Shown: one piece after another, positions 8,292 to 17,500 of the stretch
How the letters are laid out: each line of letters begins with the position of its first letter
Numbering within the stretch: position 1 is the stretch's first letter
Source of the DNA: UBA5336 sp038745855
GTDB taxonomy: Bacteria > Pseudomonadota > Alphaproteobacteria > Caulobacterales > Hyphomonadaceae
Assembly (NCBI GenBank): GCA_038745855.1
Contig: JBCDLC010000003.1
Coordinates: 62,001 to 126,000, forward strand
Direction of reading: 5' to 3'
Length of the DNA: 64,000 nucleotides
The notes under the pieces: generated by a model
What the model was told of the DNA's origin: nothing
Databases searched by the model: none
The model's input: only the letters and a program-made list of their open reading frames with translations
Translations under genes and position numbers: made by a program

Positions 8292-9398
8292 TCATCTCGC
8301 CGAGGCGATCTCCGTCGTCAGAGGGCGGAGGCGGTCGGTCAGCTTAGGAAGCTCCGGTGTCACGAAGTCATCGATGACGGTCTTTGCTTCGACCACTGCA
8401 GCATCGACCGACATGTCACCGGCCTGCACATCACCGGCAAGGCCCAGCAGTGGCATGTAGAGGTCCTGGGTCTCGCCCTTGATCGTGATCGCAAAGGCTT
8501 CGTTCGCCTCGGCGATACGGGTCCACTCCTTACGGATTTCCGACCAGAAGGACGCTGTCGCAGCCCAGTACGCATCGGCCGCCTCGACGGGATAGTCATC
8601 AAACCGCTTATAAGTGTTGATGCCCACTTCCCGGACGAGCACATGCGGATCGCCGGAGAGAACGAGTTTGGAGTTGTCTTGTTCATGGACCCAACCATCC
8701 GGCGTCATGGCATGCCGGTTCACTGCGTCCATCGCGTGATAGTCCTGACGCGTGGTCATGTCGCGGCGCGGTAGCGGGCGCCACTCCTGGGGCGGCTGCC
8801 ATTCCGCAAGGCCATCCTCATAGGTCCAAGGCGCAACGGCGCCGTAGCGCGGTGCGTCATCCACCTGGAAAACGGTCTGCGACCAAGCGCCGATGCGCTC
8901 ATTATCTGGCACTTCGCGCCATGCCCAGGCATTGCCGCCGACGAAGGCAAGCACGCGCTCCGGCTCATACTGCCAATCCTGACGCCAGTGCTTAACCACA
9001 AACGGCGAGTCGTCGGGGCCAACGACCAGCAGGTGCTGAAGGCTTATAAAATCGCCCCGATCCTCGACGACACGCACCGATTCGTGGGCTCCCGAGAGCT
9101 TCGGCTCCTTCAGCTGGTACCCCTCCACGAAGGATACGGTTTCCGTAAAATCAAAGGTAACCTTGTAATCGCCGGCCATGGACAGGATCGTCTCGCGATC
9201 CCGTTCGAAAGTCAGAGCATCGTCAGGCATCAGCGAAACCGCAGACGATGCGGGCACAAGGTCAGCCGCTGACACCTCAGCGTCATAAGACCGGTCGTCC
9301 TTATCGACCGCACTCGTCGCCGCACACCCCGACACCGAAAGGAATAGAGCCGTGAGTACCGGTGCCCACGATAAACCGCTCAGGTCAGTTACCATCAT
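8292..9398 (-). CDS. DUF6607 family lipoprotein
   Basis: The 368-residue product has a lipoprotein signal ending in SVSGC. The mature part matches DUF6607 in order: MAGDYKVTFDFTETV, GYQLKEPKLSGAHE, DRGDFISLQHLLVVG, VVKHWRQDWQYEP, AWSQTVFQVDDAPRY, RPLPRRDMTTRQDY and GWVHEQDNSKLV. The family is found next to TonB-dependent receptors in marine and aquatic bacteria, and its biochemical role is unknown. A ribosome site GGAGG lies before the ATG. The gene is divergent from the siderophore receptor at 9511 and shares its 112-bp promoter region with a Fur-like box. A periplasmic or outer-membrane accessory role in siderophore uptake is the best inference. Confidence 0.85.
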   Translation of the reverse strand: MMVTDLSGLSWAPVLTALFLSVSGCAATSAVDKDDRSYDAEVSAADLVPASSAVSLMPDDALTFERDRETILSMAGDYKVTFDFTETVSFVEGYQLKEPKLSGAHESVRVVEDRGDFISLQHLLVVGPDDSPFVVKHWRQDWQYEPERVLAFVGGNAWAWREVPDNERIGAWSQTVFQVDDAPRYGAVAPWTYEDGLAEWQPPQEWRPLPRRDMTTRQDYHAMDAVNRHAMTPDGWVHEQDNSKLVLSGDPHVLVREVGINTYKRFDDYPVEAADAYWAATASFWSEIRKEWTRIAEANEAFAITIKGETQDLYMPLLGLAGDVQAGDMSVDAAVVEAKTVIDDFVTPELPKLTDRLRPLTTEIASAR

Positions 9399-9473
9399 TC
9401 TGTTTCCTCCAATATGGAAGGCGTAATCGCTTCACGACCCTCTTGCAATTTTCATCAGGGTGATTCATTGCCC

Positions 9474-9488
9474 TGCGAATAATTCACA
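9474..9488. promoter_or_regulatory. Fur-like box in divergent promoter
   Basis: TGCGAATAATTCACA is one base from the perfect palindrome TGCGAA-N3-TTCGCA. It lies 22 bp before the receptor ATG and 76 bp before the DUF6607 start, so one bound repressor could control both. Similar palindromes are reported as Fur sites in Caulobacter-like bacteria. Binding is inferred. Confidence 0.55.
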
Positions 9489-9510
9489 ATTGCGTTAAAG
9501 GGGAAAGACA

Positions 9511-11697
9511 ATGGCCAACGGACGTAGGCGATTCAACAGGTGGCTCCGAAGCATGCCGCTTTGTTCAGCGATGCTGCTCGGACTATCCAGCCAAGCCATC
9601 GCACAGGGAGCGGCCGGCGATAGCGAAGACGCCGAGGCACGGCAGGAAACGGTCATCGTGACCGGTCGTGCCCAGGCCCTCTATAGGGCGGGAGAAAGCA
9701 CAACGGGTAAGCTGGCGGCAGATCCGCTCGACTCCACGCAGGTGATCACCACGATCAATGCCGATCTCATCCGAGACCAGGGTGCCCGGGACGCCCAGGA
9801 CATCTACCGAAATATCGCCGGGGTCAGTCTCTTCAGCTATGCGGGTGTAACAGCGCGGGGGTTCCGGCAGGAAGAAATCTTCTTCGACGGGCTGCGAGGC
9901 GATCCCTATGTCGGGTTTAACGTCCCGCAATTGTTCAACGTTGAACGCGTTGATTTCCTCAAGGGGCCAGCGGGGATGCTCTACGGTCAAGGGGCACCCG
10001 GCGGCCTGTTCAACTATGTGACGAAAAAGCCCGAGGCCGAGTTCTCAGCGAACATCCGCGGTATCATCGGAACCGAAGAACGCTATGGCGGATCAGCGGA
10101 AATCACGGGCGCGTTGCCCCTTGATGGAACGGCTGGCCGTCTCGGCGTCTTTTTTGAGGACCGCGAAACGCCCCGCGTCAACACAGCCAGCCGGGTTGCG
10201 ATCTACGATGCGGGCATCTCCTTCGACCTCGGCATTGCAGACTTGATCTTGCAGGCCACGCGCTACGAGCAGGACCTGGACGGAAATCGCCTGCGCGGCG
10301 TTCCCGTTGACGACGACGGCAACTTCCTGACCGACCGGCGTTGGAACCATAACGAAGAGACCGACTTCCTCGATCTCGAATCCACGAACTTCCAAGGCAT
10401 CCTCCGCGGCGAAATCGGCACCCAGTTCGATTGGGATGCAACCCTGCGCTATACCGATGCGAGCCAGGAACAGGAGTATCACGAGCCGAGGGCGCTCATT
10501 GATATCGAGGGACTGCTCGGATTGCCCACCGATGGCTCAATCGATCTCGTCGGTCGCGAGTTCAGGGACCAGTTGCGCGAAGAAGAACAATTGAGCTTCG
10601 GCGCGAACGTCACCTGGAACGGGTCGTTCGGGAACATCGATAACCGGTTGCTCATCGGGACCGAGTATTTCGAGGAAGAGTTCACGGGGATTTTCTTCAC
10701 GACGAGACTATCACCTGACTTCATAACCCGGTTCCTGCAGGGCGCCTCACTGCCGAGCGATATCATTCCTCTCTTCCTGGATGGCTCGAACTACGGCGTC
10801 ACGCAGCCCTTGAATTATGACCGCGGCGCGCCGCGCGACGCGTCTTCCGACACGGAACTCTTCGGGGTTTACGCATTGAACGAAGCCACGATCGGCCCAT
10901 TCACGCTTGTGGGTGGCCTCCGGTACGATGACAACAGCAATGATGAGGACACCAACACCTCGTTCCGGGTCGGGGGCATCTACAAGCCGCAAGAAAACGT
11001 GTCATTGTTCGTCCAGTTTGCAGACAGCTACACCCCGCAAAGCGCAGGCAGTCAGGATCCCGAAGTTGGGGGGCCCTTCAACCCGGTCACCGGCACCATC
11101 CTCGAGGGTGGGGTGAAGGCTGAATTGTTCGATGGGCGCTTTTTCACTTCGGTGTCGGTCTATGACATTGTCCGTGAAAATATCCTGCAGAATACGGGAG
11201 AAATATCGGCCAGCGGCCGTGATATCCTCGCGCCATTGGGCGAGGTGACCAGTACGGGCGCTGAAGTTGAGATCTTCGCCGACATTACCCCCAATTGGGT
11301 GTTCACAGCAGCATATGCCTACAATGATGCACGGATCACCGAAGTGCTGAACACGGGCGGTAATCGCGGCTTCTCTAATTCCGTGGGGGACCGGTTTGCC
11401 AACGCGCCAGAACACCAATTCGGCTTCTGGACGCGCTACCAGGTTCCGGCCATCAACACAGCCTTTGCCTTCGGCGGAGACTATGTAGACGATCGTCTCA
11501 GCCTCTCTGGCCAGACGGTTCAAGACTATCTCATCTTCGACGCGTCCATCATTTATGAAGCCGAGACATTCGACCTACTGCTCCGGATCGAAAATCTCTT
11601 CGACGAAGAATATGCGGAATCGGGCTTCCTTTCGAGGACAGGGCACTTCCCGGGTGACCCTACATCCGTCTTCCTTGAAGCGACCCGGCGGTTCTAG
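9511..11697 (+). CDS. TonB-dependent siderophore receptor
   Basis: The 728-residue outer-membrane protein has a signal peptide ending near SQAIAQ and a TonB box region (ETVIVTGR). The plug domain runs to about residue 190 and includes TARGFRQEEIFFDG, VERVDFLKGPAGMLYG and GGLFNYVTKKP, which are the family hallmarks of ferric-siderophore receptors of the FhuA/FoxA kind. A 22-stranded barrel follows and ends in the terminal aromatic FLEATRRF. A strong ribosome site (AAAGGGGAAAG) precedes the ATG. The DUF6607 gene is divergent, and a PepSY protein follows on the same strand after a hairpin. It would bind and import a ferric siderophore using TonB energy; the ligand is unknown, though hydroxamates are typical for relatives. 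Confidence 0.93.
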   Translation: MANGRRRFNRWLRSMPLCSAMLLGLSSQAIAQGAAGDSEDAEARQETVIVTGRAQALYRAGESTTGKLAADPLDSTQVITTINADLIRDQGARDAQDIYRNIAGVSLFSYAGVTARGFRQEEIFFDGLRGDPYVGFNVPQLFNVERVDFLKGPAGMLYGQGAPGGLFNYVTKKPEAEFSANIRGIIGTEERYGGSAEITGALPLDGTAGRLGVFFEDRETPRVNTASRVAIYDAGISFDLGIADLILQATRYEQDLDGNRLRGVPVDDDGNFLTDRRWNHNEETDFLDLESTNFQGILRGEIGTQFDWDATLRYTDASQEQEYHEPRALIDIEGLLGLPTDGSIDLVGREFRDQLREEEQLSFGANVTWNGSFGNIDNRLLIGTEYFEEEFTGIFFTTRLSPDFITRFLQGASLPSDIIPLFLDGSNYGVTQPLNYDRGAPRDASSDTELFGVYALNEATIGPFTLVGGLRYDDNSNDEDTNTSFRVGGIYKPQENVSLFVQFADSYTPQSAGSQDPEVGGPFNPVTGTILEGGVKAELFDGRFFTSVSVYDIVRENILQNTGEISASGRDILAPLGEVTSTGAEVEIFADITPNWVFTAAYAYNDARITEVLNTGGNRGFSNSVGDRFANAPEHQFGFWTRYQVPAINTAFAFGGDYVDDRLSLSGQTVQDYLIFDASIIYEAETFDLLLRIENLFDEEYAESGFLSRTGHFPGDPTSVFLEATRRF

Positions 11698-11715
11698 ACG
11701 CTCGTCACCATCGCC

Positions 11716-11752
11716 GTCGCAGGCACGGGGCCGACCGCCTCGTGCCTGCGAC
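11716..11752 (+). terminator. strong hairpin after receptor gene
   Basis: A perfect 12-bp stem (GTCGCAGGCACG and its complement) flanks a 13-base loop, 18 bp after the receptor stop. It is followed by an A-rich run, not a T-run, so it is not a textbook intrinsic terminator for the plus strand. It may attenuate or stabilise mRNA between the receptor and PepSY genes. Confidence 0.45.
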
Positions 11753-11845
11753 AAAAAATAAAGGATTCCGGACGCCTACGCGCTCGCCTATCGCCCGAAA
11801 TCTAATAGTTTGGCAGGTAATCGAGAGCTGATCAGGTCGCTTGCC

Positions 11846-13420
11846 ATGTCAATCGCCGACACCCCCGACAAAGCTGCAGTGGCGCCGCCGCGCAAGAAAA
11901 AGAAGAAAAGCGCCCGCAAACGCCTGTACGAATGGCACACCTGGGTTGGCTTTCACCTGTCCCTCATCATGGTCATCGTTTTATTCACTGGAACGGTCGC
12001 CACGGTATCCAATGAGATCGACTGGCTGGCCCAACACGATATGCGCGTGTCGCCTCAAGGCGAGAGGGTTTCGTGGCAAACCATGCACGACTCTGTCAGC
12101 GCGTACGCCTCCGACGCCTACATCGGAGGTCTGTCTTCGATGGACGGGGATCACTTCGCCTACAGGGCCGATGTCACTTGGCCATCGGGTGCGCGAAGCT
12201 ATGTGCACGTCAACCAGTGGACTGGAGAAGTCACGGGTACAACGCACCCCCTGACTGTCCAGCGTATCTTCAGAGACCTGCACCGATATCTGTTCATGCC
12301 GAGCATATTTGGCCTCCCGATTGTTACATCCATGGCCTTCATCCTCGCCATTTCCCTTTACACAGGTCTGAAGACAACGCGGAATTGGACCACGCTCATG
12401 GCGCGCGTGCGGTTCAGCAAGGGCACCCGGATTGCGGTTGGCGACGCCCATAAGGCTGCGGGGCTTTGGGGGTCATGGTTTTTCATCGTCATGATCGGGA
12501 CCGGCATCTGGTATCTCGCCGAATTTGGGGCTGCCCTCGGCGGTCAACGGTTCGAGCCGTCGCGGCCTTCCCTTACGGCAGAACGCGTCGCCGATTTCGG
12601 CGATTCCGTCACGGTGCGCTCCGTAGACGAGATCATCGCTGCCGCCCAAGAGAGCTATCCTGAATTGGAGGTCACCTCCATCCGATGGCCCTCCAGTTTG
12701 AGGCAGGCGGTGACCGTGGCTGGCGACGTGGGAAACCCCATCATCAGGGACCGCTCCAACGCTGTGTTTCTCGACCCGGTCAGTCTCGAAGTCCTGCAGC
12801 GCAAGAAATCCGATGAGATGGGTTGGATTGCCTGGTTGAATGAGACGGCCGATCCGCTCCATTTCGGTTTCTTTGGCGGGCTACCGACCAAGCTCATCTG
12901 GTTCGTGTTCGGCGTCGCCATGACGGGCCTGTCCGTCACCGGGGTTTGGCTCACATGGAAGCGCCTCAAATCCAACGCTGTCAGCCGCGCCCAGTTTGCG
13001 ACGTTTCCAGTGGTCTTCTTCTCGGTGCTGGCTGCATACTTTTACCTCGAAAGATACAAAGCGCCTTATCTGCCGGGGCAAGAAGTCCACCTCACCGCCA
13101 TTTCAGACGGCGCCTTAACCCTGCAACCGGCTCTCGAAGTGATGGAAGACAGTAATCACTCGGGCTTCGTCAGGCTGTCCATCCGCGCAGAAAGCGGCGT
13201 CCCGAATGTCCGTTCGGTCGCATTTGACCTCGGAGAAGACCCGTCAACCGACCCAGGATCCCAACAAATGTACCGCGTCCGCACAACGGCCATGGCGAGC
13301 GAGGCCCGCGCCCGCTTTAACCGCAATGACATCGCCGGTGCGCGCGCTTTGAGGGCGACTGTCACGTTGAATTCGGGACGGACGATCACGCAACAATGGC
13401 CCCTCGACGAAAGGCTCTGA
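11846..13420 (+). CDS. PepSY-associated TM-helix protein
   Basis: About 524 residues. A basic N-terminus (PRKKKKKSARKRLY) precedes the signature WHTWVGFHLSLIMVIVLFTG, the first membrane helix. Further helices lie at SIFGLPIVTSMAFILAIS, GLWGSWFFIVMIGTGIW and GLPTKLIWFVFGVAMTGLS, and two PepSY-like periplasmic parts lie between them. The C-terminal third, after the last helix, is a soluble beta-rich domain. Histidines near the helices (WHTW, LHRYLF, DAHKAAG, LHFGFFGG) could bind heme, as proposed for PepSY_TM reductases such as the FoxB type. It follows the siderophore receptor, so periplasmic reduction of ferric siderophore is the likely role. The start is taken at the ATG; a TTG 36 bases upstream is possible. 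Confidence 0.87.
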   Translation: MSIADTPDKAAVAPPRKKKKKSARKRLYEWHTWVGFHLSLIMVIVLFTGTVATVSNEIDWLAQHDMRVSPQGERVSWQTMHDSVSAYASDAYIGGLSSMDGDHFAYRADVTWPSGARSYVHVNQWTGEVTGTTHPLTVQRIFRDLHRYLFMPSIFGLPIVTSMAFILAISLYTGLKTTRNWTTLMARVRFSKGTRIAVGDAHKAAGLWGSWFFIVMIGTGIWYLAEFGAALGGQRFEPSRPSLTAERVADFGDSVTVRSVDEIIAAAQESYPELEVTSIRWPSSLRQAVTVAGDVGNPIIRDRSNAVFLDPVSLEVLQRKKSDEMGWIAWLNETADPLHFGFFGGLPTKLIWFVFGVAMTGLSVTGVWLTWKRLKSNAVSRAQFATFPVVFFSVLAAYFYLERYKAPYLPGQEVHLTAISDGALTLQPALEVMEDSNHSGFVRLSIRAESGVPNVRSVAFDLGEDPSTDPGSQQMYRVRTTAMASEARARFNRNDIAGARALRATVTLNSGRTITQQWPLDERL

Positions 13421-13424
13421 TCCG

Positions 13425-13844
13425 ATGTTTACAACCATCCTCGAAACCATCGGTTTGTTTTCGGTCGCAACGCTGTTTGGCGGCATGGTTTTCTTCCCAT
13501 CGGTCGTTGCACCCACTGTTTTCCGCGTTCTCGATAGCGAGAATGCTGGCCGGTTTCTGCGGGCTTTGTTTCCGGGGTACTACCTCTTCATCGTGATTAT
13601 CGCAGGAATCGGCGGTCTCGCATTGTACAAGAGCCCCATCCTGGCCGCGGGCCTGCTCGGCGTTGCGGTTTCGACCCTTGCCGTTCGGCAGCTCTTGGTG
13701 CCGCAGATCAATGACTGGCGCGATGCAGAGCTCGCCGGAGACGCCACCGCTGCTGCGAAGTTCAATGCCGGTCACCGGATCTCGGTTCTGATCAATCTCG
13801 CGCAAATGGCATTTGTCGCCTGGGCCCTCTTCGGCCTCCTGTAG
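13425..13844 (+). CDS. DUF4149 family membrane protein
   Basis: A 139-residue four-helix membrane protein starting MFTTILETIGLFSVATLFGG. The segment FFPSVVAPTVFRVL, followed by AGRFLRALFPGYY, is the hallmark of DUF4149 (TMEM205-like). It begins four bases after the PepSY stop, so it is co-translated with it. No catalytic role is known for the family; in siderophore operons it may support the PepSY protein in the inner membrane. The family call is good and the function is inferred from context. About 120 bp of apparently non-coding DNA separates it from the next operator. Confidence 0.8.
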   Translation: MFTTILETIGLFSVATLFGGMVFFPSVVAPTVFRVLDSENAGRFLRALFPGYYLFIVIIAGIGGLALYKSPILAAGLLGVAVSTLAVRQLLVPQINDWRDAELAGDATAAAKFNAGHRISVLINLAQMAFVAWALFGLL

Positions 13845-13962
13845 ACCAGAACGCGCTCCTCCGCTTCGCGCGGGCCAGAGCCCGGTCTCGCAGCGACGTA
13901 GAGCTACCGAACTCCCCGACACATGCTGTCAGGCGACGATGAGCGCTAAAAGTCTCTTCGTA

Positions 13963-13979
13963 ATGCAAATGACTTGCAA
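13963..13979 (+). promoter_or_regulatory. palindromic operator, second copy
   Basis: ATGCAAATGACTTGCAA matches the site at 8192-8208 in length, spacing and core (TGCAAAT-S-A-S-TTGCAA, where S is C or G). It lies 57-73 bp before the start of the small paralogous gene. A further TTTGCAA occurs near 14009. The shared operator suggests one iron regulator for both paralogues. Confidence 0.6.
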
Positions 13980-14035
13980 GATCGCTCATGTGCTGGCACG
14001 TTGAGATTCGTTTGCAAGTGTCTATGGAGGTTCCC

Positions 14036-14230
14036 TTGTATTTGCCCATCGATGATCCCGCCATGTTATGTTGGATGAAGACCCAGGTTCGGGTGCTGGA
14101 GGCCTGGCGCGAAGAGTTGGCCATGCGCATCGATGTGGACCTCGAAGCGGTGCGCCGGGTGGAAACCCACTACCAATGGCTAACGGACGAAATCGGGCGC
14201 CTGGACGAAACGGGCCGCCGCGCCGCATGA
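14036..14230 (+). CDS. small helical protein, paralogue of 7958-8152
   Basis: A 64-residue product with a proposed TTG start, chosen because GGAGG lies six bases upstream. ATG starts at 14024 and 14063 are also open. The helical core (WMKTQVRVLEAWREEL, then RRVETHYQWLTDEIGRLDE) aligns with the small protein that heads the siderophore operon at 8152. It has no signal peptide and no known domain. It stands alone behind the second copy of the 17-bp operator, with no other gene after it on this strand. It could be a small regulator or an adaptor made under iron limitation; this is not shown. Confidence 0.62.
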   Translation: MYLPIDDPAMLCWMKTQVRVLEAWREELAMRIDVDLEAVRRVETHYQWLTDEIGRLDETGRRAA

Positions 14231-14536
14231 ACAAAGTGTGGCAAGTCCCACCACACGTGCGCCTTAGGTAGGTCGCACGTAAAGTAAAAATGAGCTCCAG
14301 CCGCACACAGCTCAAAATGAAGAAGTCCTGGCGGAATTTGCCTGGGTGTCACAACCGAGCCACCGAAGCGAAATTTACGTCGGCGCTCAGTTGCAATCCA
14401 CTATCCTGACCAACAAATTCGCGTGCCCCCAGAACGCCGAACATGTCGCCTCGATCTGCCCACCTCGGGCGGGCGAACCGGTGAAACCGACGCTGTTTTC
14501 AGCCCCCCGTCTAGGGATCAGAGTGTCATCCAAGAT
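14231..14536. other. intergenic region with short hairpin
   Basis: No gene is supported here. A 7-bp perfect inverted repeat (ACGTGCG and complement, 14255-14261 and 14274-14280) follows the small gene and could end its transcript, although no T-run follows. The remainder lies 3' of the giant gene on the other strand. Confidence 0.5.
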
Positions 14537-17500
14537 CTAAGGGGTGAAAAACGCCTCTTCTGCTTCCGTCGCATCGAGGATGAATAGGAAGGCATCCGCG
14601 TCAGTAACAATGCCGCTTGGCTCCGCAGACAGGTTTGTAGGCCCTGCTTCGACAGCTTCCTCTATGAGCGGATCAAAACCGAGTGCTGCGTCACCTTCAT
14701 CTAGACGTTCGTCAAAGACAAAGCCGTCGCTTACTCTCTCCATTTCGACCGGTGACGTTGAAGCAGGCTCGGACGGTGTGACCTTGGCAAGTATGCCCTC
14801 GGACTGTGTGCCGCCATCGCCCATGGGGTCAACAGATCCCCCTTCCGGAGCGCTAAATGCAGCAAGGGCCGGAGACAGGTTCGCAAAGCCAGCCGTCTCC
14901 GCTGTTACCGTCACGCTATCGAGGCGAGCGAGCTCCTCCGCTCCCGTGGACGACGGATCTGCGTCTCCGATTATCCCTTCAAAGACGACCTGGTCGCCTG
15001 GGCTTAATGTAATCCCTGAGATCGTTTGGGTTTCAGCACTACCAAACGGGTTCACACCACCGAAGCCTTGCCAGCTTTCTACAACGACACCGTTGACCAG
15101 CATTGTCCAAGTCGCAACGCCATCGCTTTCGTTAAAGAAGACGACGTCGAACGTATAGGTCCCTTCCGGTCCGTTGAACGTTCCCGTCGCAGAGCCCTCG
15201 CTGAAGGTCTGGATCAGTGCGCCACCAGATGCATCAGCGCGATTTGCGACGACGTAATTATCGAGCGTCAGATCCTCGAACTCAGTGTCGCCCACGCCGA
15301 TGAACGGACCGTCTCCGATACCTCCTCCATCCGTACTTGCGTTCAAAGTGAAGGTCTCGGTGACCGAGGCCCCCTCATCATCGGTTGCCGCTAGGGTAAT
15401 TACCGAAGTCCCGGCTCCGGATGGCGCAACCGTCAGTGTCGTACCGGAGATACCGACGCCGGCGGGCGCACCGGACACATCGAAGTCCAGTGTGGCATCG
15501 GGCTGGTCAACATCCGAGAAGACATCGGTGAGGTTCACCGTGATGGCAGCGTCGCCGACGGTGAAGGCGAGGCTTGCCGGGATCACGGTTGTATCCACCG
15601 TTGGCGGGCTGTTCCCCGGCCCCACATCAGCCGTGACGTCGAGCGTGAACGTCTCGGTGACGCTTGCGACCTGATTGTCGGTGGCCGTCAGTGTGATGAC
15701 GGAAACCCCTGCACCCGTGGGTGCGATGGTCAGGGTCGAGCCTGTGATGCTAACTCCGCTGGGCGCCCCGGCTGACGTGAAGCCAAGCGTTGCATCGGGC
15801 TGGTCCGCGTCGGAGAACACGTCAGTCAGGTCGACGGTGATGGCTGCATCACCAACCTCGAAGTCAACCGTCGCGGGAATGACGCTGGGATCCACGGTCG
15901 GCGGCGTATTCGACGGGCCGCCGGTACCAGTGCCAGACTGGCCCTCAATCTGTAGCTCGAGCGTTCCCTGCTGGATGTCGCGACGCCCTCCCGTGGGCTG
16001 AACGACCAAGCTGACAACGTCTCCCGCGTTGAGTGGGCCCTGGCTCGCAATCAGTGCGTTAAGTACATCGGCCACATCGCCCAGCGAAAACGTTGTTCCC
16101 GTCGCCGTGGGTCCGGAGGGCGTGTTCGAGACGGAAGCGCCGACGAGATCACCCGTGCCACTTAGAAGCTGGGCGGTATCGCTGCCGCCGGGCTCTGCAA
16201 GGCGATCCTTCGCAGATATCACGAATGTGGGGGCAGCGGCGCCTGCATCCTCGTTAACACCCGTCAGGATAGCCGACGTGATCACGCTGACATCGCTGAA
16301 ACCATCAGGGATGGTAAACCGCACTACGATACCGAGATTACTCTCAAGATCGCCGCTGTTCAGCGACCCACCACTCGTTTCGATATCGTCGCTGGCGCCC
16401 GCCGCCATCGAAAACGATACGTCGTTGAGTTCTCCCTGCTCAACCACGGTCAGGAGAAACGTCTCACTGACCTGGTTGTTGTCATCATCGGTCGCAGTCA
16501 CCACTACGCTGACATTGCTCACCAGGGCCGCGTCCTCGGCAACCGTGAACGTGCCAGTGTCGGGATCAAATGAAACGCCAGCGGGCAACGGTCCCGTCGA
16601 AAGCGTCAACATATCGCCATCGAGATCATCAAACGTGCCGAGCACATTCAGGCTTTGGCCCTGGGCCAGCGTAGTATCCTCAATTGGGTCCGACACCGTT
16701 GGAACGGTGTCGCCCGTGACGATAAATGGCGAGTCAGAGGCGTTGATGCTGGGCGTGTTGCCTGCCTTGTACAGATCGAGGAAATCGACAAAGAAACCTT
16801 GGCTACGGCCAGCAACCTCGATGACGTAAACGCCGGGCTCGTCGAGCAAGACCTGGGCTGCGAAGTTCCCGTCATTTTCTGCTGGCGTGCTTTCGTCGAC
16901 GCCATCCACCGATGATGTTGTGCCCCAACTTCCGTTGTTGGGACCGCCAAAGACTTTGATGAACCCATCCTCCACCGGTTCGGGCTCCTGGCGAGCTTCG
17001 GGGTCGTCATTTGGGTTGGCCGTCAGTGGCGGCAGGAGGAAATTCTCGATCTCACTACCGGGAGTGTCTTCCTTGATGAGGTTTAGCCAGAGATCGTTCT
17101 GGGCGTCACCCGGGAAGTTTCCTTCGCGGGCCACGCGGAAGCGGAACTGATAGAGCCCCGTCTCGTCTTCCGGCACAAAGATTCGGAACTTGAGTGTCTC
17201 ATTTTCCTGCGGGCCCTGGATCGCGCCAGTATTCGTGGAGCCAAATAGATAGAAACCGTTGCCCTGGGAGGAACCGCTAATGGTGTCCTGGGGCGAGCCC
17301 TCTTGGATGTACTGCCATTGGCCGCCTGGATCGAAACCGCCGTTTTCCCCGCCGGCCGGATCCTCAATTTGTATCTTGAAGCGGAAATTATTGCCGCCGC
17401 CGACACCCTCGAAAACACCAGCCGGTACGTTGGAGGGTGCATCTGGAACGGGGGTTTCAGTTGGGTTGGTCAGGAAGATAGGATCGCTGATGGGCCCAAG

